Source of the DNA: Phocaeicola plebeius
GTDB lineage: Bacteria > Bacteroidota > Bacteroidia > Bacteroidales > Bacteroidaceae
Length of the DNA stretch: 64,000 bases
Direction: 5' to 3'
Assembly: GCF_003437535.1 (NCBI RefSeq)
Contig: NZ_QSQT01000008.1
Location: 1-64,000, forward strand
Shown: positions 63,455 through 64,000 of the stretch, one piece after another
How positions within the stretch are numbered: position 1 is the first letter of the stretch
Layout: each line of letters starts with the position of its first letter
Notes under the pieces: model-generated
Told to the model about the DNA's origin: nothing
Databases searched by the model: none
Seen by the model: the letters and a program-made list of their open reading frames with translations, nothing else
Program-made: the position numbers and the translations under genes

Positions 63455-63589
63455 CTTGACGGGTTGTCGGGGTTGGCAGGCATTTTTATAAACTATATAT
63501 ACGCGGGGGGTGGGACAACTCTTAAGAGTTATTCCACACCTGTATATAGGAAGTTTGAAAAACCGGTGCCAACCCGTCAACCCGTCAAG
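63455..63589. mobile_element. 136-bp inverted-repeat element, copy 2
   Basis: The left arm 63455-63478 is identical to copy 1 (CTTGACGGGTTGTCGGGG...). The right arm 63567-63589 has one deletion/change. Internal TATATAC, CTTAAGAG and the TTCCACACC arm are kept. It is in the same orientation as the copy at 233-368, over 63 kb away. No target duplication is evident. An in-frame reading through both copies gives similar peptide text, but this is a consequence of the repeat. Confidence 0.75.
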
Positions 63590-63761
63590 CTTTCCGCTGT
63601 TGGTTTATGCTCATTTGGCAGTTTAATGTTTGTAAATCAGGTAAGTATGGTTTTTCTTCCATTCTTCCTTATTATTGCTTGAAGTCTTTGCTTTAAGGCT
63701 TTTCCACACGCTTCTGCTTACTGATTTTACATCTTTTTGCACTTGCGTATCTTTGTGAAAA

Positions 63762-63893
63762 AAACGCACTTGTGTTTTAGTTTAAACGCACTTACGTTTT
63801 GACTCAAATGCACTTGTGTTTTAGTTTAAACGCACTTGCGTTTTGATTCAAACGCACTTGTGTTTTGGGTTGAATGCACTTGCGTTTTTTAAA
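63762..63893. repeat. Six tandem 22-bp near-palindromic repeats (right array)
   Basis: Units start at 63762, 63784, 63806, 63828, 63850 and 63872. The core is AAACGCACTTGCGTTT or AAACGCACTTGTGTTT with linkers such as GATTC and AGTTT. Compared with the left array the core (ACTT for AAGT) and linker (GATTC for GAATC) are reverse-complementary, so the two arrays are inverted. A TATCTTTG -7 match at 63748-63755 would start a transcript almost exactly at the first unit. Confidence 0.85.
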
Positions 63894-63960
63894 GAGTTGA
63901 GAGTGCTTTTATTTTCTGCAATTGGGGAGGTTTGCAGGGGAATATGTCTGTGTCTTTTTT

Positions 63961-63968
63961 TAACTTTG
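63961..63968 (+). promoter_or_regulatory. Putative -7 box (TAACTTTG) of a gene starting at the window edge
   Basis: TAACTTTG fits TAnnTTTG and is 18 bp ahead of the ATG at 63987. The -33 is not clear. The stretch 63894-63960 shows nothing else. Confidence 0.4.
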
Positions 63969-63986
63969 TAAAAACCATTGAAAGTT

Positions 63987-64000
63987 ATGAAAACAAAATT
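63987..64000 (+). CDS. Start of a gene running past the window end
   Basis: ATG 63987 opens MKTK before the sequence ends. The start is supported by a -7 box just upstream and a GAAAG at about -8. No product can be named. Confidence 0.35.

Noticed and set aside
1..64000. tRNA, rRNA or other named RNA genes
   Set aside because: Scanning the gaps by eye showed no cloverleaf or conserved RNA sequence; a covariance-model search was not possible.

Overview
The window looks like a chromosomal segment from a gut Bacteroidales species (Bacteroides/Phocaeicola-like). The reasons are a SusC/SusD pair, a complete Na+-translocating NADH:quinone reductase operon, a Bacteroidetes-type TamB, BamD and omega subunit, DUF3127, DUF4286 and DUF4293 proteins, and many promoters of the Bacteroides type (-33 TTTG, about 20 bp, -7 TAnnTTTG). 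Genus is an inference. I saw no rRNA, tRNA, CRISPR array, transposase or prophage.

Layout. 1-526: six 22-bp near-palindromic repeats and a 136-bp hairpin-like element with 24-bp terminal inverted repeats. 527-3637: two A+T-rich small-gene cassettes (a DUF3791/DUF3990 module whose DUF3791 gene has a stop codon, and an unknown two-gene unit) flanking trkH. 3766-10265 (minus): agmatine catabolism (aguA, aguB) downstream of a large tamB. 10523-17923 (plus): NhaC antiporter, exported C1 peptidase, orphan SusC/SusD pair. 18096-23944: nqrABCDEF. 24270-31164: small secreted protein, AGCS symporter, an atypical 2-hydroxyacid dehydrogenase-like protein, uvrB, bamD, rpoZ, DUF4293. 31248-35445: metallo-hydrolase, uxaC and uxaB (hexuronate catabolism). 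35581-39387: an ExoX-C-like protein, folK, lgt, acyl-CoA ligase.

39535-47783 is a ten-gene minus-strand run: exbB, exbD, exbD, tonB, a PstS-like lipoprotein, a TPR protein, a two-helix membrane protein, DedA, a DUF47/PhoU-like protein and a Pit phosphate transporter. It reads as an energised outer-membrane system tied to phosphate handling. A second NhaC, DUF4286, ruvC, pulA and a double-ABC ATPase follow on the plus strand (48543-54290). 54544-62822 is a replication/housekeeping run on the minus strand: dnaN, a DEDD exonuclease, coaBC, recN, rlmB, a protease-like TPR protein and an FMN-dependent dioxygenase-family protein. A DUF3127 gene ending in an SSB-like tail is divergent from dnaN.

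63391-64000 mirrors the left edge: a second copy of the 136-bp element, then another six-unit 22-bp array in the opposite orientation. A third, three-unit array lies at 37660-37725. These repeats, a 54-bp promoter-bearing repeat found at two unrelated loci, and the Ton/PstS/Pit cluster are the most unusual content. All calls come from reading the sequence; no database search was run.
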